Shown here in pieces: positions 7,480 to 17,894 of a stretch of DNA of 64,000 nucleotides; within the stretch, counting starts at the first letter, position 1; every line of letters starts with the position of its first letter. Below the pieces are notes generated by a model, which worked only from the letters and a program-made list of their open reading frames with translations, was not told the origin of the DNA and searched no databases. Source of the stretch: Bacteroidota bacterium (GTDB lineage Bacteria > Bacteroidota > Rhodothermia > Rhodothermales > JANQRZ01); assembly GCA_038746285.1 (NCBI GenBank), contig JBCDKT010000004.1:62001-126000 (forward strand). The letters are read 5' to 3'. The position numbers and the translations under genes were made by a program.

Positions 7480-9213
7480 TCAGCGCACGACGCTCAGGCG
7501 CTGCACTACCGCACCTGCTGCTGTTTCGGCCCGGACGATGTAGAGACCGGACGGCAACGTACGCGACGCAAAGGCGAAGCTGTGCTCACCGACCGCGAGC
7601 GGTCCGTCGTGGAGCACGGCCACGCGGCGGCCGAGGGCGTCGTGGACCGACACGGTCGCCTCGCCCGCCTCAGGCACCGAGACGAGGACGCGGGCCTCCG
7701 ACGCCGTCGGGTTCGGGTAGAGCGCGAGCCCGGCCGCCCCCGCCGTCGGCGACGGGGCTACCGAGACCGGGTTGTCGCCGTAGCGCGCGACGAAGGCGTC
7801 CTCGAACCCGAGCGCCGACACGTCCGGCGTGCCGTCCTCGGTGAAGTCGGCGTCGGCGACGAAGCGGCCGGTGACGAAGGCGTTGCCCGCGGCGTCGACG
7901 GCGACGCTGTAGGCCCGGTCGTCCTCGGGGCCGCCGGCCTGGCTGACCTTCACGAGCGTGCCTGCGGCGTCGTACTCGGCCACGAAGATGTCGTTGACCC
8001 CGAGGCTCGTCACGTCGGCCGTGCCGTCCTCGTCGAAGTCGGCTCCGGCCTGGAAGCGGCCGACGAGGAAGATGTTGCCCGCGACATTGGCGTCGATGCC
8101 CTCGCCCCGGTCGCTGGCGGCGCTACCGGCGCGGCGGAGCCAAACGAGCTCGCCCGCGGCGTCGTAGTAGGCGAGGAAGATGTCGCGGTCGCCGGCGCTC
8201 GACACGTCGGGCGCGCCGTCGCCGTCGAAGTCGGCGTTGATCTGGAAGTAGCCGGTGACGTAGGCCCCGCCGGCACCGTCTGAGGCCACATCGTAGCCGT
8301 AGTCGGTGCTGATGCCGCCCGCGCTGCGGACCCACACGAGGTTGCCCTCGCCGTCGTAGCGGGCGGCGAAGATGTCCTGCTCGCCGGCACTCACCACGTC
8401 AGCCGCACCGTCGCCGTCGAAGTCGACGCTCTCGCGGATCTGGCCGGCGACGACCACGCCGCCGAGGCCGTCCACGGCGATGTCGTTGCTCACGTCGTCG
8501 CGGCTGCTGCCGGCGCTGCGGACCCAGAGGAGCTCGCCGTCACCGTCGTACCGGGCCACGAAGACGTCGAAGCTGCCGGCCCCGGAGACGTCTGCGACGC
8601 CGTCGCCGTCGAAGTCGGCGTCGTCGATGAAGGTGCCGGTGACGAAGGCCCCGCCCTCGCCGTCGGGGACGACGCCGTAGGCGCGGTCGAAGATCTCTCC
8701 GCCGGCGTCGCGGACCCAGAGGAGCTCGCCCTCGCTGTCGTAGCGGGCCAGGAAGATGTCGTTCGCGCCGGCGCTGAATACGTCGGGCGTGCCGTCGCCG
8801 TCGAAGTCGGCCCCCTCGCGGAACTGGCCGGCGAGGTAGGCCCCGCCCTCCCCGTCCGAGGAGACGGCGTAGGCAATGTCGAAGCCGGCGCCGCCGGCGC
8901 GGCGGCCCCAGAGGAAGTTGCCGTCGCCGTCGTAGCGGGCGATGAGGATGTCGCCGCTGCCGGCGCTCGTCAGCTCGCCCGTGCCGTCGCCGTCGAAGTC
9001 CATGCTGGCGAAGAAGTAGCCCGCGATGAAGGACCCGCCGGCCCCGTCGGTGGCGATGCCGTAGGCTATCTCCTGGCTGGTGCCGCCTGCCCGCTCGACC
9101 CACTCTGCCTGCGCGAGCGCCTCGGCCGAGACGAGCAGCAGGGCGAGGGTGAGCAGCCACACCGGTGCCGGGCGGCGCGAGGAGCGGGCGGAAGGTGTGT
9201 ATCGGTCGATCAT
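7480..9213 (-). CDS. Secreted SBBP-type beta-propeller protein with T9SS sorting domain
   Basis: A 577-residue protein. It has a signal peptide (PVWLLTLALLLVSAEALAQA) preceded by an Arg-rich n-region. Seven consecutive 64-residue repeats follow (from Trp38 to about 480). Each has the form W(V/L)RxAGG...D..AY.....DG.GG.(Y/F)(V/L)(T/A)G.F....DFDGDG..DV.SAG..DIF.ARYD..G.L. The DxDxDG cores look able to bind calcium. Seven repeats fit a seven-bladed beta-propeller. The C-terminus (LYPNPTASEARVLVSV ... DALGRRV ... LPSGLYIVRAE) is a T9SS sorting domain. It probably acts outside the cell in adhesion or binding; no catalytic motif is seen. Confidence 0.88.
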   Translation of the reverse strand: MIDRYTPSARSSRRPAPVWLLTLALLLVSAEALAQAEWVERAGGTSQEIAYGIATDGAGGSFIAGYFFASMDFDGDGTGELTSAGSGDILIARYDGDGNFLWGRRAGGAGFDIAYAVSSDGEGGAYLAGQFREGADFDGDGTPDVFSAGANDIFLARYDSEGELLWVRDAGGEIFDRAYGVVPDGEGGAFVTGTFIDDADFDGDGVADVSGAGSFDVFVARYDGDGELLWVRSAGSSRDDVSNDIAVDGLGGVVVAGQIRESVDFDGDGAADVVSAGEQDIFAARYDGEGNLVWVRSAGGISTDYGYDVASDGAGGAYVTGYFQINADFDGDGAPDVSSAGDRDIFLAYYDAAGELVWLRRAGSAASDRGEGIDANVAGNIFLVGRFQAGADFDEDGTADVTSLGVNDIFVAEYDAAGTLVKVSQAGGPEDDRAYSVAVDAAGNAFVTGRFVADADFTEDGTPDVSALGFEDAFVARYGDNPVSVAPSPTAGAAGLALYPNPTASEARVLVSVPEAGEATVSVHDALGRRVAVLHDGPLAVGEHSFAFASRTLPSGLYIVRAETAAGAVVQRLSVVR

Positions 9214-9388
9214 GGACTCAGGAGGATTTGGTGAAGGAGGTCAAGGGATCGCAACATAAGCGATTACCGCACCTGCTGCCAATACCGAACCGAGCGTTGC
9301 AGCCCGCTGTCTACGAACGGCAGGGCCGGAGAGACCGCCTGGGCAGGGGGTCGATCCTCGAAGCCGAGGCCGAGGTAGGCGGCACGCC

Positions 9389-10897
9389 TCACGGGTTCAG
9401 CCGCCCGAGGAGGCGCGGGAACGGAATCGTCTCGCGGACATGCGGGAGCCCGCACACCCACGCGACGGTCCGCTCCAGGCCGAGCCCGAAGCCCGCGTGC
9501 GGGACCGACCCGTAGCGCCGCAGGTCGAGGTACCACGCGAAGACCTCCTGGGGCAGCCCGTGCGCGTCGATCTGGCTTTTCAGGAAGTCGAGGTCCGTCG
9601 CCCGCTCACCGCCGCCGACGATCTCGCCGTAGCCCTCGGGCGCGAGCACGTCCATCCCGAGCGCGAGCCGGTCGTCCTCGGGGTCGCGCTTCATGTAGAA
9701 CGCCTTGACGGCCGCTGGGAAGCGGTGGACGATGATGGGCCGGTCGAAGTGCTTGGTGAGGACGGTCTCGTCGGAGCCGCCGAAGTCGCCGCCCCACTCG
9801 AAGCTCGCCGCCGACGCCTTCCACTTCGGGAGGTTGCGGAGCGCCTCCTCGATCTCGCCCAGCCGCCCGCCGATGGCGATCTCGCGGGCGTCGATCCGGC
9901 GCTTCTCGCCCTTCTTAGCCTGCCCGTAGCGTGCGCGGTTGCCGTCGCGCTCGGAGGTCAGCGCCGCTTGCTCTGCCTCGAGGTCGGCGATCTCGGCATC
10001 GAGGAGGGCCTGCGTCTTGTCGCTTCTGAGGAGGTCGACGGCCTCGGAGTAGTGGACGCGCGGGAAGCCGCCCTCGGCAGCGGTTTCGAGTGCCGACGTG
10101 TCGCGCTCTAGCAGGGCGAGTTCGTCGGCGCAGTGAGCCAGCACGTCCGAGGCGATCCGGCGGAGGAGGCCTTCGGCGAGGGCCATGTCCATCTCCAGAT
10201 CGAAGAACGCCATCTCGGGCTCGATCATCCAGAACTCGGTCAGGTGCCGCCGGGTCTTCGACTTCTCGGCGCGGAAGGTCGGGCCGAAGGTGTAGATCTT
10301 GCCGTGGGCGAGCGCCATCGCCTCGCCGTAGAGCTGCCCGCTCTGGGTGAGGTAGGCGGGCTCGTCGAAGTAGTCGAGCTCGAAGAGCGTGCTCGTCCCT
10401 TCGACCGCGTTGCCAGTCAGCACTGGCGGGTCCATCTGGATGAAGCCGTCCTCCTGGAAGAAGGCGTGGATCGACTGGATGATGCGGTTGCGGACGCGCA
10501 TGATCGCCCACTGCCGCTGGCTGCGCAGCCACAGGTGGCGGTGGTTCATCAGGAACTCGACCCCGTGCGCCTTCGGGCTGATTGGGTACTCCTCGGCGAG
10601 ATGCAGCAGGTCGACCGCCGTCGCCTGGACCTCGTAGCCCCCGACCTGGCGCTCGTCGGCGACGACGCGGCCGGTGACGCGGAGAGCGCTCTCCTGGGTC
10701 GCCGCGGCGGCAGCCTCGAAGCCGGCAGCGTCCACCTGCTCCTCGTTCACGACGCACTGCGCCAGCCCGGTGCCGTCGCGGAGGATGAGGAAGTAGAGGC
10801 TCTTGGAGCCGCGCTTGTTGTAGAGCCAGCCCTGGAGCGTGACGGTCTCGCCCTCGTGCTGGGCGAGGTCGCGGACGGCGGTGGAGGAGTCAATCAT
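9389..10897 (-). CDS. asnS: Asparaginyl-tRNA synthetase
   Basis: A 502-residue class II synthetase. The N-terminal OB-fold anticodon-binding domain contains [19 protein letters not shown]. Class II motif 1 and 2 regions follow ([42 protein letters not shown]), and motif 3 [15 protein letters not shown] is near the C-terminus. The VEGTSTLF and [13 protein letters not shown] signatures point to AsnRS, not AspRS. It charges tRNA-Asn in the cytoplasm. It is longer than the usual 430-470 residues because a highly charged, coiled-coil-like segment (about residues 300-365, rich in E, A, R and K) sits between the EAVDLL and SFEWGGDF parts of the catalytic domain. Confidence 0.95.
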   Translation of the reverse strand: MIDSSTAVRDLAQHEGETVTLQGWLYNKRGSKSLYFLILRDGTGLAQCVVNEEQVDAAGFEAAAAATQESALRVTGRVVADERQVGGYEVQATAVDLLHLAEEYPISPKAHGVEFLMNHRHLWLRSQRQWAIMRVRNRIIQSIHAFFQEDGFIQMDPPVLTGNAVEGTSTLFELDYFDEPAYLTQSGQLYGEAMALAHGKIYTFGPTFRAEKSKTRRHLTEFWMIEPEMAFFDLEMDMALAEGLLRRIASDVLAHCADELALLERDTSALETAAEGGFPRVHYSEAVDLLRSDKTQALLDAEIADLEAEQAALTSERDGNRARYGQAKKGEKRRIDAREIAIGGRLGEIEEALRNLPKWKASAASFEWGGDFGGSDETVLTKHFDRPIIVHRFPAAVKAFYMKRDPEDDRLALGMDVLAPEGYGEIVGGGERATDLDFLKSQIDAHGLPQEVFAWYLDLRRYGSVPHAGFGLGLERTVAWVCGLPHVRETIPFPRLLGRLNP

Positions 10898-10945
10898 GGA
10901 ACAGCGGGAAGGGGGTGAACAGAGGCGCGAAGATACCGAGCCGGG

Positions 10946-10973
10946 GGACAGAGGACGGTGGACAAAGGACAGT
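10946..10973. repeat. Heptamer array, GGACAGA family (element C)
   Basis: Four 7-mers in register: GGACAGA, GGACGGT, GGACAAA, GGACAGT. It lies in the 163-base gap between asnS and the tsaC-like gene. The same unit forms the 7.7-copy array at 13214. Confidence 0.75.
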
Positions 10974-11060
10974 CAGACGACCACCGGTAGGGGCGGACCT
11001 CTGCGCCTGCCCTCGCCCTGACCTGGCACCGTTCCTCAACAGGGCGAACGCCGTTCGCTC

Positions 11061-11648
11061 CTACGGGTCGATGATCGCCCGCAGCGTCGCCGCGTCCACC
11101 GCGCCCTCGCGCAGCACGGCGAGCCGCCCGCCCTCGACCCGTACGACCGTCGAAGGTGTCCCGCCGAGTGCCTGCCCGGCGTCCACGGCGAGATCGGCGG
11201 CGGCGGTGACGGCCGGGTCGAGGTCGGCGAAGCGGCGGGCGGGGGGCTCCCCGGCGCGGTTGGCGCTCGTCGAGAGCACCGGCCCGGCAGCCGCGACGAG
11301 GGCGAGGCAGAAGGGGTCGGTCGTCCGGCGGATGCCGATGCCGCCGGCTGTGCTCACGAGGCCGGGGGGCGCATCGGGTGCCGCGTCGAAGACGACCGTC
11401 ACGGGCAGCGGCGGGTCGTGCTCCATCAGGCGGCGGTGCACGTCGGTCAGCCCGACCAGCCAGCCCTCGACCCGAGACCAGGCGTCCGTGAGGGCGAGCA
11501 TCGGGCGGGCGGCGTCGCGGCCCTTAACCCGGCGGATGCGGGCGACGGCCTCGGCGTCGGCCGGGTCGCAGCCCAGTCCGTAGACCGTCTCCGTCGGGTA
11601 GACGATCACCCCGCCCGAGCGGACGGCAGCGGCGGCCTGGTCGGCCAA
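11061..11648 (-). CDS. tsaC: L-threonylcarbamoyladenylate synthase, YrdC/Sua5 family
   Basis: The enzyme makes threonylcarbamoyl-AMP from Thr, bicarbonate and ATP for the t6A37 modification of ANN-decoding tRNAs. Visible motifs are GGVIVYPTETVYGLGCDP (substrate loop), RIRRVKGRDAARPML (the KxR nucleotide site) and LSTSANRAGEPPA, all in the family order. A TTG at 11648 is chosen as start: GGAGG lies just upstream, and the 195-residue product matches single-domain TsaC. A GTG at 11702 gives 213 residues and a GTGA overlap with the upstream gene. However, its extra N-terminus (SGRESGEERRSERAEEG) is encoded by an octamer repeat array and is probably not native. Confidence 0.88.
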   Translation of the reverse strand: MADQAAAAVRSGGVIVYPTETVYGLGCDPADAEAVARIRRVKGRDAARPMLALTDAWSRVEGWLVGLTDVHRRLMEHDPPLPVTVVFDAAPDAPPGLVSTAGGIGIRRTTDPFCLALVAAAGPVLSTSANRAGEPPARRFADLDPAVTAAADLAVDAGQALGGTPSTVVRVEGGRLAVLREGAVDAATLRAIIDP

Positions 11649-11653
11649 GCCTT

Positions 11654-11701
11654 CCTCCGCTCTTTCGCTCCTCCGCTCTTCCCCGCTTTCCCGCCCGCTC
11701 A
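11654..11701. repeat. Octamer array, GCTCTTCC family (element D)
   Basis: Six 8-mers in register: CCTCCGCT, CTTTCGCT, CCTCCGCT, CTTCCCCG, CTTTCCCG, CCCGCTCA. It fills the gap between the GWxTD gene stop and the likely tsaC TTG start. No facing arm is evident. Confidence 0.7.
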
Positions 11702-13135
11702 CCGCCGGAGCTGCTGCTGCCAGTCCGGCATGCTGACCTCGCCGTTGACGGTCGAGTGGATCAGCTCGAAGTCGCCGAAGCCGAGGCGGTCGACGAAGAC
11801 GAAGAGCGAGCGGCCCGCGCCGGGGATGTTATCGTACTCCCACGTCTCGTGCGGGACCGTCTCGCTGTCGTAGAGGTTCGGGTCCACCTGCGAGGGCTGC
11901 CCGTACTTCAGGACGACGTTGCCCCGGTCGGTATTCCAGCCCTCGGTGAAGGAGGTCGAGTAGCGCCCGTTGGTGTACTGGACCAGTTCGTAGAACCGGC
12001 GGCGCGTCTCGTTGATCGGCGTGAGCGGGTTCTCGTCCCGGCCCGCCCAGAAGCGGGCGAGGAAGTCGCGCTTGGCGTCGAGCGTGGCGAGGCGGCGCAT
12101 CTGGCCCTGCTCGCGGTCGTTGGCCAGCACGCCCGCGTGGGCCAGGTTCTGCTCGACCTCCTCCTCCGGCATCACCGCGTAGAGGTTGGCCTCGTAGGAC
12201 GAGCCGTCGGCCTCGGCGACGGGCTGGGCCACGCCGGGGTTGAAGATGAAGAACTTCCGCCCCTGCTCGGCGAGGGCCTCGTTGTTCTCGTCGAGGAGCG
12301 CGAGGCGGAGGTAGTACGACCCGCTCGGGACTTCGCTCAGGTCGAACTGCCCGACGAGCACGTCGGTCGGGCGAGCGGCGCGCTCGGTGCGCTGCTGGAA
12401 GCCGGCCATCGGCTGAGCGAGGTCGGACGAGGCGAGGTAAGCAAAGAGCGTGTAGGTCCCGCCCCCGGCAGCCGCGTCGAGGCCGTAGGCTTCGGCGTAG
12501 TAGTAGAGCGTCGGGAGGCCCTGCCCGAAGAGCTTGTTGGGGTTCGGCAAGACGGCGAGGCCGTTCTTGTAGAACGGAATCTCGCGGTCCTCGGAGCGGC
12601 GGATGCTCGAGGCGAGGGTGAGGTCGGAGACCATCACCCGGTCGCCCGCACCCTCGAAGTCCGGCACCGAGACGTCGCTCCGGGCGGCGAAGGCCGCGCG
12701 CCCGAGGTCCTCGTTGCCCAGCACGTCGACCTCGAGCACGTACTCGCCCGACGGCACGGCGGCGCGGACCTGCTGCACGAAGTACTGCCCCTGGACGAGC
12801 CCGCTCGTGTCCGGCACCGCGAAGCGGTAGGCGAGCGTGTCGGCGAACGCGAGGGTCTCCGACGCCTGGGCGAGCCCGCCCGTCGACGAGCGCCGCAGCC
12901 CCACAATCACCGGTAGCACGACCTCGAACTGCTCGTCGGCCCGGACGTAGGGCAGCGACGACGCCTCGAAGGCGAGGTAGGCCTCGACGAGTGAGGTCTC
13001 GGCGTCGTACCGGAACGCGGCGTGGTCCACGTCGAGCTGGAGGGGCAGGATGGCGGCCGGCTGCTGGGCAAAGGCGGGGGCGGCCGCAGCGAAGGCGAAG
13101 CAGAAGGTTAAGGCGCGGAGTCGGAGCGAGGGCAT
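11699..13135 (-). CDS. GWxTD domain-containing secreted protein
   Basis: A 478-residue protein starting at MPSLRLRALTFCF with a signal peptide ending near PAFAQQ. The middle region is beta-rich, with several YYLRLALLDE or TYTLFAYLASSD-type strands. The GWxTD module is at the C-terminus: GWNTDRGNVVLKYGQP begins at about residue 399 and is followed by HETWEYD and FELIHSTVNGEVSMPDW. GWxTD proteins are found in Bacteroidota, Rhodothermota and Acidobacteria; their role is unknown and probably periplasmic or outer-membrane. An ATG 66 bases upstream would precede the signal peptide with an implausible n-region. A second GWxTD protein lies at 55739-57193. Confidence 0.88.
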   Translation of the reverse strand: MPSLRLRALTFCFAFAAAAPAFAQQPAAILPLQLDVDHAAFRYDAETSLVEAYLAFEASSLPYVRADEQFEVVLPVIVGLRRSSTGGLAQASETLAFADTLAYRFAVPDTSGLVQGQYFVQQVRAAVPSGEYVLEVDVLGNEDLGRAAFAARSDVSVPDFEGAGDRVMVSDLTLASSIRRSEDREIPFYKNGLAVLPNPNKLFGQGLPTLYYYAEAYGLDAAAGGGTYTLFAYLASSDLAQPMAGFQQRTERAARPTDVLVGQFDLSEVPSGSYYLRLALLDENNEALAEQGRKFFIFNPGVAQPVAEADGSSYEANLYAVMPEEEVEQNLAHAGVLANDREQGQMRRLATLDAKRDFLARFWAGRDENPLTPINETRRRFYELVQYTNGRYSTSFTEGWNTDRGNVVLKYGQPSQVDPNLYDSETVPHETWEYDNIPGAGRSLFVFVDRLGFGDFELIHSTVNGEVSMPDWQQQLRR

Positions 13136-13549
13136 GGGGCGGCGAGCGCGGTGAAACGAGGAGGTGGAATATAAAGTGAGAACGCGGCCGGGTCGGGGCA
13201 CTCGCAGGTCCCTGGACAGAGGACAGAGGACAGAGGACAGAGGACAGAGGACAGAGGACAGAGGACAATTTTATGTCGTTAGCCCTAGAAGGCAAGGGCC
13301 TTCGTAGTTTTCGTGGCTTTTCTTGACTCGCCCACTCTCCCCACGCCTCGGGTGCTGCGGAAACTTTGACGCGTTCTTGGAACCGCTTCCATTGCGCATC
13401 CTGCCTGCGGTTCGTTTCTTGCGAGCTTTGCCCGGCATGCAACAGGACCCCGCGCTTTTTTACTGCGACGGCGGCGCGTGCCTGACGCCGGGCAGGGTCG
13501 CGCTCATCCCCCTTCATCGAGTACGGCAGCACCCATCCCCGAGGAGTCC
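13136..13549. other. 414-base intergenic region upstream of pckA
   Basis: It holds the GGACAGA array (13214-13267), a small GAAGG..CCTTC hairpin (13288-13302) and a comparatively AT-rich stretch (13263-13330) that probably contains the pckA promoter. Short ORFs here have no family features. A GAGGAG ribosome binding site (13541-13546) precedes the pckA ATG. Confidence 0.5.
13214..13267. repeat. GGACAGA heptamer tandem array, 7.7 copies (element E)
   Basis: Seven exact GGACAGA units (13214-13262) plus GGACA. It lies between the divergent GWxTD and pckA genes. The degenerate relative at 10946 shares the unit. Perfect copies suggest that this array is young or prone to slippage. Confidence 0.95.
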
Positions 13550-15148
<1,599 letters not shown>

Positions 15149-15178
15149 CCTCCTGTCCTTCTGTCCGTACGACCCTGT

Positions 15179-15202
15179 GGGGGCGGCCACCCGGTCGCCC
15201 CC
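15179..15202. terminator. Hairpin between convergent pckA and DUF3667 genes
   Basis: GGGGGCG (15179-15185) and CGCCCCC (15196-15202) form a strong stem with a 10-base loop. It lies 30 bases after the pckA stop. No T-tract follows, so it is called on stem strength and position only. Confidence 0.5.
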
Positions 15203-15224
15203 GCGCTGCGTCACAGCGCCTGCA

Positions 15225-16511
15225 CTACAGTGCCGCCGCGAGCACGAGGGACCCGATGAATCCCCAGAAGAGCAGGATCGTGTAGACCACCCCGAGGCCG
15301 AGTGCCTTCGCGCCAGTCTTGAGCCAGCCCTGCCCGTAGACCCGCTTCTGCGCAATAAAGAAATACCCCAACACTGCGACGCCGAGCGCCTGGCTGACCC
15401 GAAGCGCCCACGCCGCTGCCCCGCTCGCGGTCAGGAGCACCGCAACGACGGTGAAAACGAGGAACGCGAACGCGTGCCCGTGGAGCGCGAAGACGAGGTG
15501 CTCCGAGTAGTACCATCCGCGCCGGATGTAGACGAGCTTGAGCAGCAGCGCAAACAGAGGCAACAGCAAGAACATCACCGTCGGCACCCGGGCAATCATG
15601 CCCCGCGCCAGATCGGTCGCTGCCTCCGTGCGGCCGTCACTGGTGCGGGCGGCGTTGAGGCGTTCGATGGCTCGGCTGCGCGGCATCCAGTCGGGTAGGT
15701 TGACCGCCGACTCCCTCATGCTAGGAATCACGATTTCCGCTGCCGTTTGCCAGTCCGCCGGGCGGATGCTGCTGTCGGGGTCAGCGTCGGCCAGCGCGGC
15801 GCGCTGCCACTCCAGGCGCCGCACGGCGCGCTGCCGCCCCGTCGACCCGAGCCGCACCAACTCGCGCATCTGCGGTCGATGCTCTTCGGGGATCTCGTGG
15901 AGGTTGAGATCCGCCCTGAGCGTGTCGCCGGTCTCCGAATCGATCTCGGGCTCGACGAGGCCGGCCTGCAAGAGCGAGTCGGCGACCTGCCGGAGCTGGT
16001 CCACCCGTGCGTCAAAGGTCACCTGCCCCGAATCTATCGTGTCGATCCACGCGGCGGCGGTCATCGTCGAGTCGGCGGCGATTCGGTCCTCGTCTCCGCC
16101 TACGATGAGGCCCTCGATGTTCGCTACCGGATCGAGCACGGCGAGCAAGAAGAAGAATGTCAGCGTCGCCGTGAGGTAGAGCCGGAGCGGGCGGAGGTAG
16201 CGCGCGCGTCGCCCGTCGAGGTAGGCGCGGGTGAGGGTACCGGGCTGCGTGAGGAGGAGGCCCAGCGTGCGCCACAGCCGCCCGTCGAGGCCGAAGTACT
16301 CGCCGGCGGCGCTGGCGACGAAGCGGTGAACCGGCTGCCGGAGCGGGGCGCTCTTCTGCCCGCACGCCGCGCAGAAGTCGCCGACGACCTCGTGCCCGCA
16401 GTTGGCGCACGCGGGGCTCGCCGCCACGGGCAGATCAGCGGTTACCGTGTTAACGGTCGGCGCGTTGACGGGTGCGTCGGCAGGAGTCGTCTGGGTGTCG
16501 GCAGGCTGCAC
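15225..16511 (-). CDS. DUF3667 membrane protein with N-terminal zinc ribbon
   Basis: A 428-residue protein. A Pro/Thr-rich N-terminus is followed by a zinc ribbon (Cys35, Cys38, Cys47, Cys50; CANCGH...CAACGQK). The DUF3667-type segment LDGRLWRTLGLLLTQPGTL and a first membrane helix (LTATLTFFFLLAVL) come next. A long soluble, charged region follows, then three to four C-terminal membrane helices (MFLLLPLFALLLKLVYI; FAFLVFTVVAVLLTASGAA; LGVVYTILLFWGFIGSLVL). Function is unknown for the family. The first codon is GTG. It closes the minus-strand run that begins with pdhA, 25 bases after the phosphoesterase gene. Confidence 0.85.
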   Translation of the reverse strand: MQPADTQTTPADAPVNAPTVNTVTADLPVAASPACANCGHEVVGDFCAACGQKSAPLRQPVHRFVASAAGEYFGLDGRLWRTLGLLLTQPGTLTRAYLDGRRARYLRPLRLYLTATLTFFFLLAVLDPVANIEGLIVGGDEDRIAADSTMTAAAWIDTIDSGQVTFDARVDQLRQVADSLLQAGLVEPEIDSETGDTLRADLNLHEIPEEHRPQMRELVRLGSTGRQRAVRRLEWQRAALADADPDSSIRPADWQTAAEIVIPSMRESAVNLPDWMPRSRAIERLNAARTSDGRTEAATDLARGMIARVPTVMFLLLPLFALLLKLVYIRRGWYYSEHLVFALHGHAFAFLVFTVVAVLLTASGAAAWALRVSQALGVAVLGYFFIAQKRVYGQGWLKTGAKALGLGVVYTILLFWGFIGSLVLAAAL

Positions 16512-16536
16512 GGGATCGGGTGTGGCTTGGCCTAGC

Positions 16537-17388
16537 CTACGAACGAACAGCCGGTTCGGTTTGCACAGCCCGCCCGAAGCGCGTCGTCCGCTCGGGGTGG
16601 AACGCGCCTGCCTCGGGGTCGAAGCGCCGCTCCTGGACGGTGAAGCAGCCAGGCCACACCTCGACGTGGTTGTAGAAGTTGACGTTGCGGTTGCTGCCCC
16701 GGCCCCGGCTGCTCGTCGCGGTCCCGGCGCTTGCGACCACGAGCCGGTGCCCGCGCTCCAGGTCGATCTCGACGTGCTCGACGTGGCTGACGTGGAGGTG
16801 CCCGCACAGGACGAGGGCCACCTTTGCCTCGCCCGCCGCCTGCAGCGCCGTCTTCGCGCCGAGCGCTACGTCGTGCGACCCGAGCGCTCGCAGCCGGAGC
16901 AGGTGGTGGTGGAGGACGAACACCCGAAACGCCTCGGCCGGCTGTGCGGCGAAGAAGCGCTGCATCTCGCCCAGGTGGTGCGGCCGGATCTTGCCGCCCT
17001 TGATCGTCAGCCCGTGCGCCGAGTTCAGCCCGAAGACGGCGAGGCCGGGGCGCTCGAACGTCGGCGTGAGGTCGTCGCCGAGGAAACGGCTGAAGCGCGC
17101 GGCCGGGCGCACGACGCGCTCGACCGGGTTGTGCCACCACGCACGGACATCGTGGTTGCCGGGGACGACGAGCGTCGGCGCGCGGAACGCCTCGATCATC
17201 CGCCTTGCGTCTTCGTACTCGCTCGTCCGCGCCCGCTGCGTGAGGTCGCCCGAGAGCACGACGAGGTCGAACCGGTCGGCGTTGACCTCATCCACGAGCG
17301 CCGACACCACACGCTCGTCCGAGATCTTGCCGAAGTGAATGTCCGAGAGGTGCGCGAGGCGCAGCGGCGTAGCGGTAGCAGAGTCCAC
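16537..17388 (-). CDS. Calcineurin-like metallophosphoesterase
   Basis: A 283-residue predicted dimetal phosphoesterase. Motifs in order are Asp16-Ile-His18 (HLSDIHFG), GD at 47-48 (VVLSGDLTQRA), GNHD at 77-80, His-rich VFVLHHHLLR and CGHLHVSH. This is the complete set of metal ligands of the family, seen in cyclic-nucleotide phosphodiesterase and DNA-repair-like members. Substrate unknown. The start is the GTG at 17388, 8 bases after the mgsA stop; a longer reading frame into mgsA is not supported. Close spacing suggests one transcript with mgsA and the pyruvate dehydrogenase genes. Confidence 0.88.
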   Translation of the reverse strand: MDSATATPLRLAHLSDIHFGKISDERVVSALVDEVNADRFDLVVLSGDLTQRARTSEYEDARRMIEAFRAPTLVVPGNHDVRAWWHNPVERVVRPAARFSRFLGDDLTPTFERPGLAVFGLNSAHGLTIKGGKIRPHHLGEMQRFFAAQPAEAFRVFVLHHHLLRLRALGSHDVALGAKTALQAAGEAKVALVLCGHLHVSHVEHVEIDLERGHRLVVASAGTATSSRGRGSNRNVNFYNHVEVWPGCFTVQERRFDPEAGAFHPERTTRFGRAVQTEPAVRS

Positions 17389-17396
17389 GGCAGCAG

Positions 17397-17882
17397 TCAG
17401 ACCTCGCGGTTGGCGTAGGCCTCGTAGTCCGGGAGCCGACGCTCGTACGGGGCGGCCAGCAGCGGCGAGGCAACGATAAAGTCTGCCGAGGCGCGGTTGC
17501 AGGCAATCGGGATGTTCCACACGACGGCGATGCGGAGCAGCGCCTTCACGTCGGGGTCGTGCGGCTGCGGCTCTAGCGGGTCCCAGAAGAAAATGAGGAC
17601 ATCCACCGCCCCCTCGGCGATCCGGGCACCGAGCTGCTGATCCCCGCCGAGCGGCCCGCTCTGAAGCCGGCTCACCTCGACCCCGAGCACCTCTCCGACA
17701 AGCCGACCGGTCGTACCCGTCGCGATCAGTTCGTGCTGGACGAGCGTCTCGCGGTGGTAGCCTACCCAGTCGAGCAGGTCGTCTTTCTTGTGGTCGTGCG
17801 CGACGATGGCGACGCGCTTGCGGACGCCCATCGGCGGGCCCATGCGATGCGCCTCGGCCGACCGAGCGCTAGGAGTAGCCAT
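17397..17882 (-). CDS. mgsA: Methylglyoxal synthase
   Basis: A 161-residue enzyme (E. coli enzyme 152). It converts dihydroxyacetone phosphate to methylglyoxal and phosphate, the bypass of lower glycolysis used when phosphate is short. Family motifs visible: IVAHDHKKDDLL near the N-terminus, ATGTTGRL (phosphate loop, 54-61), SGPLGGDQQ with catalytic Asp81, FFWDPLEPQPHDPD with His108, and IPIACNRASADF. It begins 12 bases after pdhC and is followed 8 bases later by a phosphoesterase, so it is probably co-transcribed with the pyruvate dehydrogenase operon. That is a metabolically sensible link around triose phosphate and pyruvate. Confidence 0.96.
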   Translation of the reverse strand: MATPSARSAEAHRMGPPMGVRKRVAIVAHDHKKDDLLDWVGYHRETLVQHELIATGTTGRLVGEVLGVEVSRLQSGPLGGDQQLGARIAEGAVDVLIFFWDPLEPQPHDPDVKALLRIAVVWNIPIACNRASADFIVASPLLAAPYERRLPDYEAYANREV

Positions 17883-17894
17883 GGGTGCCTCGGC

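Noticed and set aside
9221-9227. AGGAGGA as ribosome binding site near the beta-propeller gene
   Set aside because: It reads AGGAGG on the plus strand, but the gene is on the minus strand, so it cannot serve that gene.
13478-13549. Upstream ATG as start of pckA
   Set aside because: The extra 24 residues have no family match, while the ATG at 13550 has a well-placed GAGGAG.
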